Of a stretch of 64,000 bases of DNA, positions 55,825 through 64,000 are shown one piece after another. The translations under genes were made by a program, and so were the position numbers. Source of the stretch: an uncultured Aquimarina sp. (GTDB lineage: Bacteria; Bacteroidota; Bacteroidia; Flavobacteriales; Flavobacteriaceae); NCBI GenBank assembly GCA_947493495.1, contig CANLRN010000003.1, positions 83,281 through 147,280 on the forward strand, written 5' to 3'. Under the pieces are notes generated by a model. It saw nothing but the letters and a program-made list of their open reading frames with translations, did no database searches and was not told where the DNA came from. How positions within the stretch are numbered: position 1 is the stretch's first letter; the number at the start of each line of letters is the position of its first letter.

Positions 55825-56388
55825 ATGAAAAATATATTTACTTTGATAATTGTATTGGCTATCAGTTCTTTTTCGTTAGCTCAAATACGAGTAGGAAATG
55901 CTGTAGTACCATATAAAGTTAATTTTGAAGGGGAAGAATTAACCCTTAATGGGGCAGGAGTCCGTAAAGTATTAGGAATAGAAACATATTCTGGAGGCTT
56001 GTATACTAAGAACAAGTATTCTGATGATCGAGCTGTTCTAGATGCTGATGAGAGTATGTCTATCCGTTTAGTAATCAACTCAAAAAAGGTAACAAATAAG
56101 AGAATGGAAAAAATCTTTAGAAAAGGTTTTGATGATGCAATGTTTGGAAACACAGAAAGCCTTGATACTAGAATTAATAATTTTGTTGAGTTATTTGGCA
56201 GTAGTGTTAAAATCAATGATTTTTTTGATTTAGTATACATAAAAGGAAAAGGGATAAGAACTTTTAAGAACGGAGAAGAAGTAGGTTATATAGAAGGAAG
56301 AGATTTTAAATATGCACTCTTCAAAATATGGTTAGGTGATGAACCAGCTTGTAAGTATATAAAAGGAGGGATGTTAGGACAAAGTTAG
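55825..56388 (+). CDS. Secreted chalcone-isomerase-like protein, paralogue 3
   Basis: This 187-aa protein has a signal peptide ('IFTLIIVLAISSFSLAQ') and the same domain as its two neighbours: 'IRVGNAVVPYKVNFEGEELTLNGAGVRKVLGIETYSGGLYTKNK', 'EGRDFKYALFKIWLGDEPACKYIKGGMLG'. The aromatic or acidic residues shared by all three copies are candidates for a ligand pocket. Confidence 0.85.
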   Translation: MKNIFTLIIVLAISSFSLAQIRVGNAVVPYKVNFEGEELTLNGAGVRKVLGIETYSGGLYTKNKYSDDRAVLDADESMSIRLVINSKKVTNKRMEKIFRKGFDDAMFGNTESLDTRINNFVELFGSSVKINDFFDLVYIKGKGIRTFKNGEEVGYIEGRDFKYALFKIWLGDEPACKYIKGGMLGQS

Positions 56389-56411
56389 TACTATCATAAC
56401 AAAAACATCAT

Positions 56412-56455
56412 AAAAGTACATAAAGAAGTTTTACTTATTCTTTATGTACTTTTTT
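56412..56455 (+). terminator. Intrinsic terminator after chalcone-isomerase-like paralogue 3
   Basis: AAAAGTACATAAAGAA and TTCTTTATGTACTTTT pair perfectly over 16 bp and are followed by TT. Confidence 0.85.
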
Positions 56456-56456
56456 G

Positions 56457-56498
56457 TTAGTGATACTCTGATTTGAAAAGTTTCGCAGCAATGCCTTC
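56457..56498. repeat. Dispersed 42-bp repeat, copy 2
   Basis: Matches 15142-15183 at 36 of 42 positions in the same orientation. It lies between the terminator and MITE-like element A copy 2. Confidence 0.6.
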
Positions 56499-56509
56499 AA
56501 ATTAGATAG

Positions 56510-56686
56510 TTGAACCCGCTTTATGCTATAGAAGGTTGTCAAGAAGCTTGTAGATGCAAGAAATACTAGTGTTTTCTTAATTTTTGCATAGCACCGCTAT
56601 GGTGAAATTAAAAAACGCAGTGCAGCGTTAGTATTTGCGGTAGCTACAAGATGTAATAAATTTTCTATTGCATAAAGCGGGTTGAA
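56510..56686 (-). mobile_element. MITE-like palindromic element A, copy 2 (177 bp)
   Basis: Reverse complement of 41005-41181 with 4 differences and no indel. Terminal inverted repeats begin TTGAACCCGCTTTATGC. The outermost GTTGAAC appears at both edges and may be part of the element or a target duplication. It lies in the 839-bp gene-free stretch 56389-57227. Confidence 0.85.
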
Positions 56687-56740
56687 CTAATACCGCTGTT
56701 TACTGAGCTCGTTTCAGTATCTAGCGGGATCTTAGGTCTA

Positions 56741-56903
56741 ATACGATTTACGAATAAAAATTTCGCATCTAATGACATTCTTTTTCTACTATATTTTCTT
56801 CATAAAATGAAACAATAGCTATGGCTATTCTTTAATTTGATTCATCAATCTAGCGAAAAATCCTTGCCATTATTTTTACGAAATTCTCATCCGTAAATCG
56901 TAT
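56741..56903 (+). mobile_element. MITE-like palindromic element B, copy 1 (163 bp)
   Basis: The ends ATACGATTTACGAATAAAAATTTCG and CGAAATTCTCATCCGTAAATCGTAT are imperfect inverted repeats of about 25 bp. The centre AATAGCTATGGCTATT and its flanks are also self-complementary. The reverse complement recurs at 60426-60588 with 5 differences. No ORF. Confidence 0.85.
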
Positions 56904-57227
56904 AATAGCTCGAAGCTTGCTTCAGAATCTTACTTTTTTTTTCAGTTAAAATGCCTCATGGACTTGCCTCAACGACATTGCCCAATTTATGCATTGAAAA
57001 ATCTATTCTGTGCTGAAAGTACTTAAAAATATAGCGTTTCACTACATTTTAAAGTTTCACCATAGCGGGGCCTTTATATCAATTTCTTAAACAAAACAAC
57101 ATGTTACTAAGTGCTATATAAACCGAGAGGATTTATTGACTTTTATCTATGATTCTTATATCGAATTCAGGTTATAAAAAAATACATTTTTATAATGAAC
57201 TTAATTTTTGAGAACTACATATAACTC

Positions 57228-57704
57228 TTAATTTAACCGCACACCAGTAACTGGGCAATAGATTGCAGCATATTCACTAGCATCTTTATAAGCATTATTT
57301 TTCACTCCATTAGTATTCGTATAACGATTGTTACTATAACCGCCGCTACCAGTAATGGTAATAGTTGCAGTTCTTTGTTGTGTATGGTCTGGTAACTCAA
57401 CATTATACTTGGATTGGATAAACTTATTCTCTGGCAATTGGAGTATTGGAGTTTCATCTCTAAGATGTTTTTTACGGATATCGACAGTAAGATCAACTAT
57501 CATTAAGGTATATTGATCAGGTACAATTATAGGTTTTATAAATGATAAAGAAGGAAGAATCTCTCGATACTCGATCGTATATCTGGTGTCTATAGTATGT
57601 ATATTTTCATTTAACTCTTCCCAATTAATCTTTTGGATAGAATTTTCTTGCGCGAAAGAAATAAAACAGACAAATACTAAAAGAATACTTATTATAAACT
57701 TCAT
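57228..57704 (-). CDS. Secreted hypothetical protein
   Basis: The 158-aa protein has a signal peptide ('FIISILLVFVCFISFAQ') and a beta-rich mature part ('IDTRYTIEYREILPSLSFIKPIIVPDQYTLMIVDLTVDIRKK', 'QQRTATITITGSGGYSNNRYTNTNGVKN', 'YAAIYCPVTGVRLN'). No recognised domain. It is isolated behind the MITE-rich stretch and divergent from menB. Confidence 0.65.
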   Translation of the reverse strand: MKFIISILLVFVCFISFAQENSIQKINWEELNENIHTIDTRYTIEYREILPSLSFIKPIIVPDQYTLMIVDLTVDIRKKHLRDETPILQLPENKFIQSKYNVELPDHTQQRTATITITGSGGYSNNRYTNTNGVKNNAYKDASEYAAIYCPVTGVRLN

Positions 57705-57869
57705 AAGGCTTGAATTATATATTTTTATAAAGTTATCAAAAATCGTGCAAAACTAATGTTAATATGATCAAAACATATACATATAATTCAAATTAGGAGT
57801 GTTATCTAGTCATATGATCAAGTAGATATAATATATTGTATTATTTTTGACATTAAAAATAAATGAATA

Positions 57870-58712
57870 ATGAGTTCAACTAACTGGAAAACAGTAAAAG
57901 AGTATCAAGATATCACCTATAAAAAATCTAATGGAATAGCTAGAATTGCATTTAATAGACCTAATGTACGTAATGCTTTCAGACCGAATACCACTAGTGA
58001 GCTATATGATGCTTTTTATGATGCACAAGAAGATACTTCTATTGGAGTAGTACTACTTTCTGCAGAAGGACCTTCTACCAAAGATGGTGTATATAGTTTT
58101 TGTAGTGGAGGTGATCAAAAAGCTAGAGGGCATCAAGGATACGTAGGAGAAGACGGAATGCATCGGCTAAATATCTTAGAAGTGCAACGATTAATTCGTT
58201 TTATGCCAAAGGTTGTTATTGCTGTAGTACCTGGCTGGGCAGTAGGAGGAGGGCATAGTTTACATGTAGTATGCGATCTTACATTAGCAAGTAAAGAACA
58301 TGCCATTTTTAAACAAACTGATGCAGATGTAACCAGTTTTGATGGAGGGTACGGATCTGCTTATTTAGCTAAAATGGTAGGACAGAAGAAAGCACGCGAA
58401 ATTTTCTTTTTAGGAAGAAATTATTCTGCTCAGGAAGCCTATGAAATGGGGATGGTAAATGCTGTAATACCGCATCACGAATTAGAAGATACAGCATATC
58501 AATGGGGACAAGAAATATTAGAAAAATCACCTACTTCTATCAAGATGCTTAAATTCGCTATGAATTTAACCGATGACGGAATGGTAGGACAACAAGTTTT
58601 TGCAGGAGAAGCTACTCGACTAGCATATATGACAGAAGAAGCAAAAGAAGGAAGGAATGCTTTTTTAGAAAAAAGAAAACCAAATTTTAGGGATATCAAA
58701 TGGATACCCTAA
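57870..58712 (+). CDS. menB: 1,4-dihydroxy-2-naphthoyl-CoA synthase
   Basis: It closes the second ring in menaquinone synthesis (o-succinylbenzoyl-CoA to DHNA-CoA). The 280-aa crotonase-fold protein has 'GIARIAFNRPNVRNAFRPNTTSELYDAF', 'SFCSGGDQKARGHQGYVGEDGMHRLNILEVQRLIR', 'VVPGWAVGGGHSLHVVCDLTLAS' and 'DADVTSFDGGYGSAYLAKMVGQKKAREIFFLGR'. A TATTTTTG box (57842-57849) precedes it. Other men genes are elsewhere. Confidence 0.96.
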   Translation: MSSTNWKTVKEYQDITYKKSNGIARIAFNRPNVRNAFRPNTTSELYDAFYDAQEDTSIGVVLLSAEGPSTKDGVYSFCSGGDQKARGHQGYVGEDGMHRLNILEVQRLIRFMPKVVIAVVPGWAVGGGHSLHVVCDLTLASKEHAIFKQTDADVTSFDGGYGSAYLAKMVGQKKAREIFFLGRNYSAQEAYEMGMVNAVIPHHELEDTAYQWGQEILEKSPTSIKMLKFAMNLTDDGMVGQQVFAGEATRLAYMTEEAKEGRNAFLEKRKPNFRDIKWIP

Positions 58713-58777
58713 TTACAGATGTATGACTATAAATGGGGAATTATAGTTATATATAAAATAAAGGGAAATAATATATA

Positions 58778-59599
58778 ATGATGAAAAAAACAGAAGAAGA
58801 ATTATTATCCGTACAATATAGGATTGAAAAATCTGGAATCAAACAGCAGAAGTTAGAAAATCGTTTAGTATCAATATCTAGTGAACTAAGAAAAAGTAAG
58901 CGAAATAGTATGTTGTTTATGATATTTTTACTCACAGTAATTATGGCCATGGGCGGCGTTATGTATTATCTAAATACAGGAAAATCTAAAACAGATGCTA
59001 CAACTACAAATTCTACCTATGTAACACAAATCCAAAAATCAAAAGATTCTTTATATGAAGAATTAGCAAAATTAAAAATGCAAATAGCAACATATCAGGA
59101 AAAATTACAAGTAGCTAATGACTCAATAACCAATATAGTTTCACTAAATGGGAGTACTGATCAGATAAATGAGAATCAAAATGTTGTCAATGATTCTGTT
59201 AATGATTCATCAAAAATACCTTTCTATAAAAACCAACATGCTATTGTAAATAAGGTGTTTAGAAAAGATGGTACAGTTTTTATAGAAACTGATTATATAG
59301 AATATTTTGAAGGAAAAGAAGCTGTAAAAAGAGCTAAAGAAAATGACGAAGCAGAATATGATATTGATAAAAATGGAGACACATTATATTTTTTATATAA
59401 CAATTATTATGTACATAATAAAAATCCATTAATACGGATACTAGAATTAGATGATAAAGTAAGGATTGAAGATATAAATCAGATAGCGAATGGCTTTCCA
59501 ATTAAAGCATTTCAAAAAATCATAGCGGATAAGCCTATACTCATTTTGGGAGTTGATAATGGTATTGTTTATAAAATAAAGAAACAAAGATTGCCTTAA
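58778..59599 (+). CDS. Coiled-coil membrane-anchored hypothetical protein, paralogue 1
   Basis: The 273-aa protein has an N-terminal cytoplasmic coiled coil ('EEELLSVQYRIEKSGIKQQKLENRLVSISSELRKSKR', 4-45), one membrane helix ('SMLFMIFLLTVIMAMGGVMYYL'), a second periplasmic coiled coil (70-110), and a C-terminal domain of about 110 residues ('YKNQHAIVNKVFRKDGTVFIETDYIEYFEGKEAVKRAKEND'). No known domain. The next gene has the same N-terminal layout. Confidence 0.75.
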   Translation: MMKKTEEELLSVQYRIEKSGIKQQKLENRLVSISSELRKSKRNSMLFMIFLLTVIMAMGGVMYYLNTGKSKTDATTTNSTYVTQIQKSKDSLYEELAKLKMQIATYQEKLQVANDSITNIVSLNGSTDQINENQNVVNDSVNDSSKIPFYKNQHAIVNKVFRKDGTVFIETDYIEYFEGKEAVKRAKENDEAEYDIDKNGDTLYFLYNNYYVHNKNPLIRILELDDKVRIEDINQIANGFPIKAFQKIIADKPILILGVDNGIVYKIKKQRLP

Positions 59600-59808
59600 T
59601 TGTATACATAGCAATCGTTTACATTTTTTGAATTGAAGCGAAAATCTGAATTTTTCAGACTAGTTGTAAGTTTTTTTGAGTTGGATAGCTGAGGCTACAG
59701 AAGAATAAAAATATAAAGACATGAATGACGAAAAAAAGTGATTTTTTAGTCAATTGAAAAAGTATAAATGAATCATCTATTAGTTGTTAGTAAACCCCTT
59801 TTTATAGA

Positions 59809-60426
59809 ATGTCGAGTAGTAGAAATAAAGAACTTTTATCATTACATTCTCAGATAGAAAATGCAGAAATCGAGCAAAGAAAACTTGAAGATCTTCTGTA
59901 TGAAAAATCCATACAGCTTAAGAGAAATAAAACGGCAACATTTTTATTAAAAGTAATATGTGTTATACTTCTGCTAACTACCATAACATGTATACTATAT
60001 ACGATATATTGGACGAATGATGATAAGAATCAACCTGTAGTAGTTGATACTATAGAATTTAGTGCTTTAAAATCAGAAATAAATTCTTTGAAAAATCAGT
60101 TAGATCTAATGCAAAAAGAACAAACCAATCTTAAAGAGCTGAATGATATATATTTATATAGGAAACTGATAAAAAAAGATACTATATATTCTGTACAGAT
60201 TCAATCGCTAACAAAAGCTAAGGTAGGAGCAATTTCAAAAAAATATGTAAATGCTAAGTTTTATAATGACACTTCCTACTTTAAATTTAGCATTGGCATT
60301 TTTGAGACATTGCAAGAAGCGCAAGAGTTTAAAAAAACTCTAACTAATTCTGGTGTGATAAAAAAAAGTATTTTTGTGATATCCTATAAAGATGGTAAAA
60401 GAATTCGAATCGAAAATGCTAATTAA
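59809..60426 (+). CDS. Coiled-coil membrane-anchored protein with SPOR-like C-terminus, paralogue 2
   Basis: The 205-aa protein shares with its upstream neighbour the coiled coil ('NKELLSLHSQIENAEIEQRKLEDLLYEKSIQLKRNK') and one membrane helix ('FLLKVICVILLLTTITCILYTIYW'). The last 75 residues ('DTIYSVQIQSLTKAKVGAISKKYVNAKFYNDTSYFKFSIGIFETLQEAQEFKKTLTNSG') look like a SPOR domain, which binds denuded peptidoglycan at division sites. The stop codon's last base is the first base of MITE-like element B copy 2. Confidence 0.75.
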   Translation: MSSSRNKELLSLHSQIENAEIEQRKLEDLLYEKSIQLKRNKTATFLLKVICVILLLTTITCILYTIYWTNDDKNQPVVVDTIEFSALKSEINSLKNQLDLMQKEQTNLKELNDIYLYRKLIKKDTIYSVQIQSLTKAKVGAISKKYVNAKFYNDTSYFKFSIGIFETLQEAQEFKKTLTNSGVIKKSIFVISYKDGKRIRIENAN

Positions 60427-60588
60427 TACGATTTACGGATGAGAATTTCGTAAAAATAATGGCAAGTATTTTTCTCTAGATTGATGAATCAAATTAAAGA
60501 ATAGCCATAGCTATTGTTTCATTTTATGAAGAAAATATAGTAGAAAAAGAATATCATTAGATGCGAAATTTTTATTCATAAATTGTAT
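60426..60588 (-). mobile_element. MITE-like palindromic element B, copy 2 (163 bp)
   Basis: Reverse complement of 56741-56903 with 5 differences. It abuts the stop codon of the SPOR-like gene, so it may have replaced that gene's 3' flank or last codons. Confidence 0.85.
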
Positions 60589-60644
60589 AAGAGCTGCTGT
60601 ATCTAAATTAATAGGAGTAAGAATATAGATTTAGTTCTATTATA

Positions 60645-60677
60645 AAAAAAAGGTTTGGCTTTAAAAAAACCAAACCC
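60645..60677 (-). terminator. Intrinsic terminator for lpdA
   Basis: On the minus strand the stem GGTTTGG/CCAAACC is followed by a run of eight T. It lies about 45 bp after the lpdA stop. Confidence 0.8.
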
Positions 60678-60723
60678 TCTATATTTTAATTTTAGTTTAC
60701 ACACTTAATAAAAGAGTATCTCT

Positions 60724-62115
60724 CTACAAGTGGATTACTTCATCATAAGCGTCTGCAACAGCTTCCATAACAGCCTCACTCATTGTGGGGTGTGGATGTA
60801 CAGTTTTTAATACTTCATGGCCTGTGGTTTCTAATTTTCTCCCCAATACTGCTTCCGCAATCATATCTGTAACACCGGCTCCAATCATATGACATCCTAG
60901 CCATTCTCCATATTTGGCATCAAAAATAACTTTTACAAAACCATCTTTGGTTCCAGCTGCACTTGCTTTACCAGATGCTGAGAAAGGAAATTTACCTATC
61001 TTAAGCTCATAACCAGCTTCTTTAGCTTGTTTTTCGGTCATTCCTACACTTGCGATTTCTGGAGTGGCATAGGTACATCCTGGGATATTGCCATAGTCCA
61101 TGGCTTCTACATGCAATCCGGCTATTTTTTCTACACAAGTGATACCTTCTGCGGTTGCCACATGAGCTAGGGCTGGACCAGCTACTACATCACCTATAGC
61201 ATAAATCCCTGGTATATTAGTCTGATACCAATCATTGACTATAATTTTATCTCGATCTGTAGCGATGCCTAGCTCTTCTAATCCTATGTTTTCGATATTT
61301 GTCTTAATACCTACTGCAGAAAGTACAATATCGGCCTCGAGAATTTCTTCTCCTTTTTTAGTTTTTACAGTAGCTTTTACTCCTTTACCACTGGTATCTA
61401 CAGTTTCTACAGAAGCATTTGTCATTACTTTTATCCCAGATTTTTTAAAACTTCTTTCGAATTGCTTAGAAACTTCTTCGTCCTCAAGAGGCACAAGGTT
61501 AGGGAGGTATTCTACAATCGTTACTTCTGTTCCCATGGCATTATAAAAATGGGCAAACTCTACACCAATAGCTCCAGATCCTACAACAATCATCTTTTTG
61601 GGTTGTTTGGATAAGGACATAGCATCTCTGTATCCTATTACTTTTTTACCATCCTGCGGTAGGTTAGGTAATTCTCTAGACCTAGCACCAGTTGCTACAA
61701 TGATATGTTTAGCTTCATAATCTGTAGCTTTATCTTTAGTATCAGTAACTGTTATTTTGTTATTCGCTTTTAGTTTTCCAAAACCTTCTATGACATCAAT
61801 CTTATTTTTTTTCATTAAAAATTGAACCCCTTTACTCATACCGTCTGCTACCCCACGACTACGTGTAATTACAGCGTCAAAATTTTTATCAAATTTTTCT
61901 ACCGTTAATCCATAATCAGATGCGTGTTTTAGGTACTCAAATACCTGTGCACTTTTTAGTAAGGCTTTGGTTGGGATACACCCCCAATTTAAACAGACAC
62001 CCCCAAGGTTTTCTTTTTCGATAATAGCCGTTTTAAAACCTAGTTGAGAAGCTCTAATAGCTGTAGCATAACCGCCTGGTCCGCTTCCTAATACGATGAT
62101 ATCATATGCGCTCAT
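60724..62115 (-). CDS. lpdA: Dihydrolipoyl dehydrogenase
   Basis: This is the E3 flavoprotein of pyruvate, 2-oxoglutarate and branched-chain dehydrogenase complexes. The 463-aa protein has FAD motif 'IIVLGSGPGGYATAIRASQLG', redox disulphide 'GGVCLNWGCIPTK', NAD motif 'VVGSGAIGVEFAHFYNAMGTEVTIVE', 'GIYAIGDVVAGPALAHVATAEG' and the C-terminal His-Glu of 'TVHPHPTMSEAVMEAV'. It is a stand-alone gene; no E1/E2 genes lie nearby. Confidence 0.97.
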   Translation of the reverse strand: MSAYDIIVLGSGPGGYATAIRASQLGFKTAIIEKENLGGVCLNWGCIPTKALLKSAQVFEYLKHASDYGLTVEKFDKNFDAVITRSRGVADGMSKGVQFLMKKNKIDVIEGFGKLKANNKITVTDTKDKATDYEAKHIIVATGARSRELPNLPQDGKKVIGYRDAMSLSKQPKKMIVVGSGAIGVEFAHFYNAMGTEVTIVEYLPNLVPLEDEEVSKQFERSFKKSGIKVMTNASVETVDTSGKGVKATVKTKKGEEILEADIVLSAVGIKTNIENIGLEELGIATDRDKIIVNDWYQTNIPGIYAIGDVVAGPALAHVATAEGITCVEKIAGLHVEAMDYGNIPGCTYATPEIASVGMTEKQAKEAGYELKIGKFPFSASGKASAAGTKDGFVKVIFDAKYGEWLGCHMIGAGVTDMIAEAVLGRKLETTGHEVLKTVHPHPTMSEAVMEAVADAYDEVIHL

Positions 62116-62307
62116 AAATGTGATTTTTTTGAAGACACGAATTTAAGGATAATTAAGCGAACCTAAAAAGGATTTTAGAGAATCCCTTTAGATCATTTAT
62201 GATCAAAAAAGGTATAAAAAAACACTATCTACATGATAATGTTAATTTTTTGAACTATATTTTGAAAATCTATAATTATATCTATTATTTCATAAATATA
62301 AAAGAGA

Positions 62308-62811
62308 TTAAAATTCTAGATTTAATGCAGATTTAACTTCATAAAAATCTAATAAGTTGATATTGGTATTCTGCGCAAAATCAGCAGGTATAATCACAAA
62401 TCTAAAAACTTGATCAGATGCCAAATCAGCAGGAACTTGGTCAGGGTCATTACTCTCTAAAAGTATATCAATGTCTCCTACAGTAAAATTATATCTATAT
62501 AATACATCAACCCCGCTATCAAGAAAAATAGTTGCTGTAGGTAGCGGTTCCCAGTCATTACGTCCATTATCAATTCCTTCTAAACGAAATACTAATACAA
62601 CATCTCCATCTTCTATATTTGGATTCAATGAAATTCTAACAGCATAATCATTGACTTGATTAAAGCTAATAGTTTCCTCAAAAGTTTCACCTATTAAACC
62701 ATCTGCTCCATCTATTCCGTCTAATCCATCAAATCCAGGAGGACCTTGAGGTCCTTCACATGAAGTAAGTACTGCTGTTGCTATAAATAATATTGAGAAA
62801 ATTTTTTTCAT
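62308..62811 (-). CDS. Lipoprotein with a short collagen-like stretch
   Basis: The 167-aa protein has a lipoprotein signal ('FSILFIATAVLTSCEG') followed directly by Gly-X-Y triplets ('GPQGPPGFDGLDGIDGADGLIGE', residues 19-42). A beta-rich domain of about 120 residues follows ('ISFNQVNDYAVRISLNPNIEDGDVVLVFRLEGID'). The collagen-like spacer after the lipid anchor is a recurring layout in Flavobacteria; function unknown. Single gene. Confidence 0.8.
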   Translation of the reverse strand: MKKIFSILFIATAVLTSCEGPQGPPGFDGLDGIDGADGLIGETFEETISFNQVNDYAVRISLNPNIEDGDVVLVFRLEGIDNGRNDWEPLPTATIFLDSGVDVLYRYNFTVGDIDILLESNDPDQVPADLASDQVFRFVIIPADFAQNTNINLLDFYEVKSALNLEF

Positions 62812-62899
62812 AATTGAGTATATTTATTCGTTATTTTTTTTGATATCTTATGTAGATATCAATAAGTGTTCCAAAAAAGAAACAAAAGTAGGATGGTAT

Positions 62900-63292
62900 T
62901 TAATTATTAAAATCAATACTTACAGAATTTACACAATATCGCTGTCTTGTTTCTGTAGGGCCATCATCAAATACATGGCCAATATGGCTCCCACAATTAG
63001 CACATAGAATCTCTGTTCTAATCATTCCATGTGAGGTATCTTTTATATATTCGATACTTCCATCTATTGCGGTATCGAAACTCGGCCAACCACAGCCAGA
63101 GTCAAACTTAGCATCACTTATAAATAGGGGAGTACGACACCCCATACAAGTATATGTGCCTTCTTCTGAATGTACATTATAGCTCCCTGTAAATGGTCGT
63201 TCTGTTCCTTTTTGCCTCAACACACGATACTGTTCTTCTGTGAGTGAAGCTTTCCATTCTTTTTCGGTTTTATGATACGGATATTTACTCAT
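62900..63292 (-). CDS. msrB: Cytoplasmic peptide-methionine (R)-S-oxide reductase MsrB
   Basis: It reduces methionine-R-sulfoxide in proteins. The start [17 protein letters not shown] (63292) is used because the five residues before it in the track add nothing to the fold. The 130-aa protein has the zinc CxxC pairs ('CMGC', 'CANC'), '[12 protein letters not shown]' and the catalytic Cys in '[13 protein letters not shown]'. It has no signal peptide and overlaps the upstream secreted MsrB gene by 8 bp. Confidence 0.94.
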   Translation of the reverse strand: MSKYPYHKTEKEWKASLTEEQYRVLRQKGTERPFTGSYNVHSEEGTYTCMGCRTPLFISDAKFDSGCGWPSFDTAIDGSIEYIKDTSHGMIRTEILCANCGSHIGHVFDDGPTETRQRYCVNSVSIDFNN

Positions 63293-63773
63293 TACTATTG
63301 TTATCACTAGGTTTAAAAACTAAAGCATCTCCATTAATACAATGTCTTTTTCCTGTTGTTTCGCGTGGGCCATCATTAAACACATGCCCCAGATGACCTC
63401 CACAGTTAGCACATAATAATTCAGATCTAGCATATCCTAATTTATGATCTACATCCAGCGATATACTATTATTTACTGCTCTGTCAAAACTTGGCCAACC
63501 AGTGCCACTATCAAATTTGTATTTGCTCTCATATAATGGAGCGCTACATCCAGCACAGTAAAAAGTTCCTGAATCATATGTTTTATTTAATGGGCTAGAA
63601 AAAGGTCTTTCTGTACCTGCTTGCCTTAGAATATAATATTGATCAGATGTTAAAATCTCTTTCCATTCTTTATCCGTTTTAGTAACCTTATATGTTTTAG
63701 ACTCTTTTTTCTGGGCATTACTAGTACAACTAATTAATACCACAGAAATAAGTAATAATAAAAACTGTTTCAT
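63285..63773 (-). CDS. msrB: Secreted/lipoprotein MsrB
   Basis: The 162-aa paralogue of the downstream gene carries an N-terminal lipoprotein-type signal ('[18 protein letters not shown]'). Its MsrB domain shows '[44 protein letters not shown]', '[11 protein letters not shown]', '[31 protein letters not shown]'. It repairs oxidised methionines in envelope proteins while the downstream copy covers the cytoplasm. The remaining 227 bp to the window end contain nothing recognisable. Confidence 0.93.
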   Translation of the reverse strand: MKQFLLLLISVVLISCTSNAQKKESKTYKVTKTDKEWKEILTSDQYYILRQAGTERPFSSPLNKTYDSGTFYCAGCSAPLYESKYKFDSGTGWPSFDRAVNNSISLDVDHKLGYARSELLCANCGGHLGHVFNDGPRETTGKRHCINGDALVFKPSDNNSNE

Positions 63774-64000
63774 TTGTTCTTTTTTTGTTTAACTAAAAGA
63801 TTTGTCGTATAAATAATGAGTAAATAACTACCCAAAAATGGATATTGCTATTTTTTTAAAAATAAGTGAAGCAAATATAGATTTAAAGAATATTAAGAAT
63901 AATTAACGTTTTAAAAAAAATAATAGAGGTCAATAGCTAACTGCATATAATTTGTTTTTGATATACTTTTTCTTTGCTGACCATTTTAGTTATAAGATTA

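Noticed and set aside
63774-64000. Possible gene start or tRNA at the window end
   Set aside because: No ORF, cloverleaf or T-loop motif was seen in these bases.

Overview
The window is a 64 kb, AT-rich stretch of chromosome from a member of the Bacteroidota, most likely a marine Flavobacteriaceae species. An Aquimarina-like organism would fit, but that genus-level guess is inference. The evidence is the set of lineage hallmarks: two proteins with C-terminal type IX secretion (T9SS) sorting domains, lipoproteins with a Cys followed by acidic residues, TAnnTTTG-type promoter elements, DUF3822 next to rsmD, and a three-gene PPIase cluster followed by a MoxR ATPase. The secreted GH9 and GH16 glycoside hydrolases fit a polysaccharide-degrading marine lifestyle. 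I found no rRNA, tRNA, CRISPR array, prophage or transposase gene.

Layout. 1-4.0 kb: 3' part of a giant secreted multidomain di-haem protein. 4.1-11.3 kb: envelope biogenesis (OmpH/Skp-like chaperone, a three-gene SurA/PpiC operon, a MoxR ATPase, a Spy-like helical protein). 11.5-13.8 kb: aconitase. 14.1-18.0 kb: secreted esterase, a decayed copy of its 3' end, a Crp/Fnr regulator with a possible target lipoprotein directly downstream, and a TlpA-like thioredoxin. 18.0-21.8 kb: a carotenoid operon (carH-like regulator, crtI, crtB, crtZ). 22.4-26.2 kb: GH16 lipoprotein, a decayed di-haem oxidoreductase/imelysin locus, ThuA-like protein. 26.4-29.5 kb: glycolytic trio pfkA, gap and a BadF-type sugar kinase. 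29.7-33.3 kb: TauE/SafE exporter, SulP transporter with no visible ATG start, CarboxypepD-like protein. 33.5-41 kb: rsmD cluster, RecD-like helicase, DUF4126 protein, a KdsB-KdnB fusion and an acyltransferase. 41.4-48.3 kb: YebC, pterin dehydratase, GH9 cellulase, Maf and UbiA. 48.5-58.7 kb: a histidine kinase lacking its phospho-acceptor His, a HEIGH-type protease, RlmH, NadC, a YihY-family protein, three chalcone-isomerase-like paralogues and MenB. 58.8-64 kb: two related coiled-coil membrane proteins, lipoamide dehydrogenase, a collagen-like lipoprotein and tandem MsrB.

The most interesting non-gene content is repeat-derived. Two families of short palindromic MITE-like elements (177 bp and 163 bp) are each present twice in opposite orientation and about 97-98 % identical. 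Shorter dispersed repeats and several strong hairpins also occur. Four loci are visibly decaying (esterase copy, di-haem oxidoreductase, imelysin, PKD-like lipoprotein).

The most promising regulatory systems are two. One is the putative B12/light-sensing MerR protein at the head of the carotenoid operon. The other is a Crp/Fnr gene followed by a perfect TGTTA-N6-TAACA dyad placed about 41 bp upstream of a predicted start site that itself lies in a 29-nt palindrome.
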